A stretch of DNA of 64,000 bases from Crambe crambe (Eukaryota; Porifera; Demospongiae; Poecilosclerida; Crambeidae). The notes under the pieces were generated by a model. The model did not search any database. It had not been told where the DNA came from and saw nothing but the letters and a program-made list of their open reading frames with translations. The stretch lies in NCBI GenBank assembly GCA_963924555.1, contig OZ004582.1, forward strand, positions 5,332,001 through 5,396,000, written 5' to 3'. This document shows, piece after piece, positions 55,540 through 64,000 of this stretch. Each line of letters begins with the position of its first letter. The first letter of the stretch is position 1. The translations under genes were made by a program, and so were the position numbers.

Positions 55540-57905
55540 AAAAAATTAAGGACCCATGACCATTACTATCCTAAACGATAAGGTGCATTCTGTTCCAATG
55601 GTCACCAGTATCATCTATGCTAGTACAAACTATATCAGCACTTGATAATTTATATCACTATTTCTAGTTGAGGAACATTGTTTTCTAAAAGAGGAGTTGA
55701 TTAAGGACCCATGGCCGTTACTCTCCAAATAGATAAGGTGTGTTCTGTTCAAATGGTCACCGGTATCCTCTATGCTAGTATAAGCTATATCTGCACTTGA
55801 TGATCTATATCTCTATGAGGAACATTATTTTCTAGAAGAGGGGTTGATTAAGGACCCATGGCCATTACTATCCAAAAAGATAAGGTGCGTTATGTTCCAA
55901 TGGTCACCAGTATCCTCTATGCTAGTACGAAGTGTATCTGCACTTGATGATCTATATCTCTATTCCTAGTTGAGGAACATTGTTTTCTAGAAGAGGAGTT
56001 GATTAAGGACCCATGGCCGTTACTCTCCAAAAAGATAAGGTGCGTTCTGTTCCAATGGTCACCATTATCCTCTATGCTAGTACGAAGTATATCTGCACTT
56101 GATGATCTATATCTCTATTCCTAGTTGAGGAACATTGTTTTCTAGAAGAAGGGTTGATTAAGGACCCATGGTTGTTACTCTCCAAAAAGATAAGGTGTGT
56201 TCTGTTCCAATGGTCACCAGTATCCTCTATGCTAGTACAAACTATATCTACACTTGATGATCTATATCTCTATTCCTAGTTGAGGAACATTGTTTTCTAA
56301 AAGAGGAGTTGATTAAGGACCCATGGCCGTTACTCTCCAAAAAGATAAGGTGCGTTCTGTTCCAATGGTCACCATTATCCTCTATGCTAGTACGAAGTAT
56401 ATCTGCACTTGATGATCTATATCTCTATTCCTAGTTGAGGAACATTGTTTTCTAGAAGAGGAGTTGATTAAGGACCCATGGCCGTTACTCTCCAAAAAGA
56501 TAAGGTGCATTCTGTTCCAATGGTCACCATTATCCTCTATGCTAGTACGAAGTATATCTGCACTTGATGATCTATATCTCTATTCCTAGTTGAGGAACAT
56601 TGTTTTCTAGAAGAAGGGTTGATTAAGGACCCATGGTTGTTACTCTCCAAAAAGATAAGGTGTGTTCTGTTCCAATGGTCACCAGTATCCTCTATGCTAG
56701 TACAAACTATATCTACACTTGATGATCTATATCTCTATTCCTAGTTGAGGAACATTGTTTTCTAGAAGAGGAGTTGATTAAGGACCCATAGCTGTTACTC
56801 TCCAAAAAGATAAGGTGCGTTCTATTCAAATTGTCACCAGTACCCTCCATGCTAGTACAAACTATATCTGCACTTGATGATCTATATCTCTATTCCTAGT
56901 TGAGGAACATTGTTTTCTAGAAGAGGAGTTGATTAAGGACCCATGGCCGTTACTCTCCGAAAGATAAGGTGCATTCTGTTCCAATGGTCACCATTATCCT
57001 CTATGCTAGTACAAACTATATGAACATTGTTTTCTAGAAGAGGAGTCGAGTAAGGACCCATGGCCGTTACTCCCCCAAAAGATAAGGTGCATTCTGTTCC
57101 AATGGTCACCATTATCCTCTATGCTAGTACAAACTATATCTGCACTTGATGATCTATATCTCTATTCCTAGTTGAGGAACATTGTTTTCTATTAAGGACC
57201 CATGGCTGTTACTCTCCAAAAAAGATAAGGTGTGTTCTGTTCCAATGGTCACCAGTATCCTCTATGCTAGTACAAATCATATCTGCACTTGATGATCTAT
57301 ATCTCTATTCCTAGTTGAGGAACATTATTTTCTAGAAGAGGGGTTGATTAAGGACCCATGGCCGTTACTCTCCAAAAAGATAAGGTGTGTTATGTTCCAA
57401 TTGTCACCAGTGTTTTCTATGCTAGTTAAAACCATATCTGCACTTGATGATCTATATCTCTATTCCTAGTTGAGGAACATTGTTTTCTAGAAGATGGGTT
57501 GATTAAGGACCCATGGCTGTTACTCTCCAAAAAGATAAGGTGTGTTCTGTTCCAATGGTCACCAGTATCCTCTATGCTAGTACAAACTATATCTACACTT
57601 GATGATCTATATCTCTATTTCTAGTTGAGGAACATTATTTCTAAAAGATTAAGGACCCATGGCCGTTACTCTCCAAAAAGATAAGGTATGTTCTGTTCAA
57701 ATGGTCACCAGTATCCTCTACGCTAGTACAAACTATATCTGCACTTGATGATCTATATCTCTATTTCTAGTTGAGGAACATTGTTTTCTAGAAGAGGAGT
57801 TGATTAAGGACCCATGGCCATTACTCTCCAAAAAGATAAGGTGTGTTCTGTTCCAATGGTCACCAGTATCCTCTATGCTAGTACAAACCATATCTGCACT
57901 TGATG
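55540..57905. repeat. Tandem array of ~155-base units
   Basis: About 16 units, each with TTAAGGACCCATGGCCGTTA, TCCAAAAAGATAAGGTG, TGGTCACCAGTATCCTCTAT, CACTTGATGATCTATATCTC and GAGGAACATTGTTTTCTAGA. Most spacings are 150-157 bases; a unit near 57020 has lost its central part. Neighbouring units differ at recurring positions (CCATGG/CCATAG, GTGCG/GTGTG), consistent with local exchange. No coding role. Confidence 0.92.
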
Positions 57906-58194
57906 ATCTATATCTCTTTCTCGTGCCCAGGACACTCAGATGGAGTTGAGCTTCCCTGTATGTGCAATAATAGGAGGAGGTACAATCATATAAAATGCTA
58001 CAATGATCAAGACTTGCTGATTCAGAAATTATCCCTGAAGAGAACTTCTCTACCACCAGCTACTGAGAAATCTGACTCCAAAAAAAACAACAACAAAAAA
58101 ACACACACACACAAAATGATTATGTTAATTAACAGCAGAAATGTACTCTTAATTACATACCTTTGATGAATACATGGTGTACCCATGCACTTGA

Positions 58195-58743
58195 ATGCTG
58201 ACTACATTGGATGCTACCAACCAGAGTTCAGGGCACCAGACTACCATACACGTTTCCACCCCATTACCTGCTGAATGCTACATTTCATGCTGAACGTTGG
58301 ATGCTACCAGGGCACCAGACTACCATACACGTTTCCACCCCATTACCTGCTGAATGCTACATTTCATGCTGAACATTGGATGCTACCAACCAGAGTTCAG
58401 GGCACCAGACTACCATACACGTTTCCACCCCATCACCTGCTGAATGCTACATTTCATGCTGAACGTTGGATGCTACCAACCAGAGTTCAGGGCACCAGAC
58501 TACCATACACGTTTCCACCCCATTACCTGCTGAATGCTACATTTCATGCTGAACGTTGGATGCTACCAGGGCACCAGACTACCATACACGTTTCCACCCC
58601 ATCACCTGCTGAATGCTACATTTCATGCTGAACGTTGGATGCTACCAGGGTACCAGAGTACCATACACGTTTCCACCCCATCACCTGCTGAATGCTACAT
58701 TTCATGCTGAACGTTGGATGCTACCAACCAGAGTTCAGGGCAC
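58195..58743. repeat. Second tandem array, 79/90-base units, cut by the gap
   Basis: Units share CATACACGTTTCCACCCCAT and ACCTGCTGAATGCTACATTT. Starts of GTTTCC at 58252, 58331, 58421, 58511, 58590 and 58669 give spacings of 79, 90, 90, 79 and 79. The 11-base difference is the presence or absence of AACCAGAGTTC. Neither length keeps one frame throughout, so the apparent protein frames are by-products. Confidence 0.92.
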
Positions 58744-58943
58744 NNNNNNNNNNNNNNNNNNNNNNNNNNNNNNNNNNNNNNNNNNNNNNNNNNNNNNNNN
58801 NNNNNNNNNNNNNNNNNNNNNNNNNNNNNNNNNNNNNNNNNNNNNNNNNNNNNNNNNNNNNNNNNNNNNNNNNNNNNNNNNNNNNNNNNNNNNNNNNNNN
58901 NNNNNNNNNNNNNNNNNNNNNNNNNNNNNNNNNNNNNNNNNNN
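58744..58943. other. Assembly gap (200 N)
   Basis: Exactly 200 N, a usual placeholder length, inside the tandem array; the true size is unknown. Confidence 0.97.
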
Positions 58944-58975
58944 TTTATTTCGAAGAAATTTTTTGCATTCACTTG

Positions 58976-64000
<5,025 letters not shown>

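Noticed and set aside
55540-57905. Regular repeats considered as a CRISPR array
   Set aside because: Whole ~155-base units repeat without unique spacers, in a eukaryotic setting with introns. It is a satellite.

Overview
The window looks like nuclear DNA of an early-branching animal, most likely a demosponge; I infer an Amphimedon-like genome. The reasons are spliced genes with very short GT-AG introns (down to 48 nt), an AT-rich background with many small inverted-repeat transposons, and metazoan signalling modules (TRAF with RING and MATH domains, a TKL-type kinase joined to kelch repeats, Ig/FN3 receptors) beside lineage-specific multi-membrane proteins. I saw no rRNA, tRNA or CRISPR array. 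Species assignment is inference.

Layout. 0-7.6 kb: an unidentified coding remnant, a Penelope-type endonuclease remnant, then a four-exon minus-strand gene for an 822-residue protein: kinase, coiled coil, small beta-type domain, kelch propeller. 7.6-15.8 kb: retroelement and inverted-repeat debris around an intact single-exon TRAF gene and broken TRAF copies. 15.8-20.3 kb: a nested palindrome of foldback repeats and a second repeat family. 20.3-28.1 kb: a cluster of Cys-rich multi-membrane genes (one intact, the others broken), then relics of a helicase 3' end and a kelch gene. 29.5-36.9 kb: an Ig/FN3 receptor with three near-repeated small exons, a short secreted or ectodomain gene, and the membrane and tail exons of a second receptor with the same NPIY tail motif. 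39.7-40.6 kb: broken FN3 and kinase pieces.

40.6-48.2 kb: a complete 22-exon gene for an IGHMBP2/SMUBP2-type helicase (1002 residues; UPF1-like SF1 core, R3H, AN1 finger). 49-54.2 kb: a kelch pseudogene, a second copy of a membrane-gene promoter region, and a multi-exon KDZ-transposase-derived gene. 55.5-58.9 kb: two tandem-repeat arrays running into a 200-base assembly gap. 59-64 kb: a second, nearly identical copy of helicase exons 6-20 cut by the window end.

The main theme is repeated copying and decay of a few gene modules (kinase-kelch, TRAF, membrane protein, helicase 3' end) within one 64 kb neighbourhood. TRAF, kinase and tyrosine-tailed receptors are parts seen in innate-immune or self-recognition signalling, but nothing here shows that these particular genes act together.
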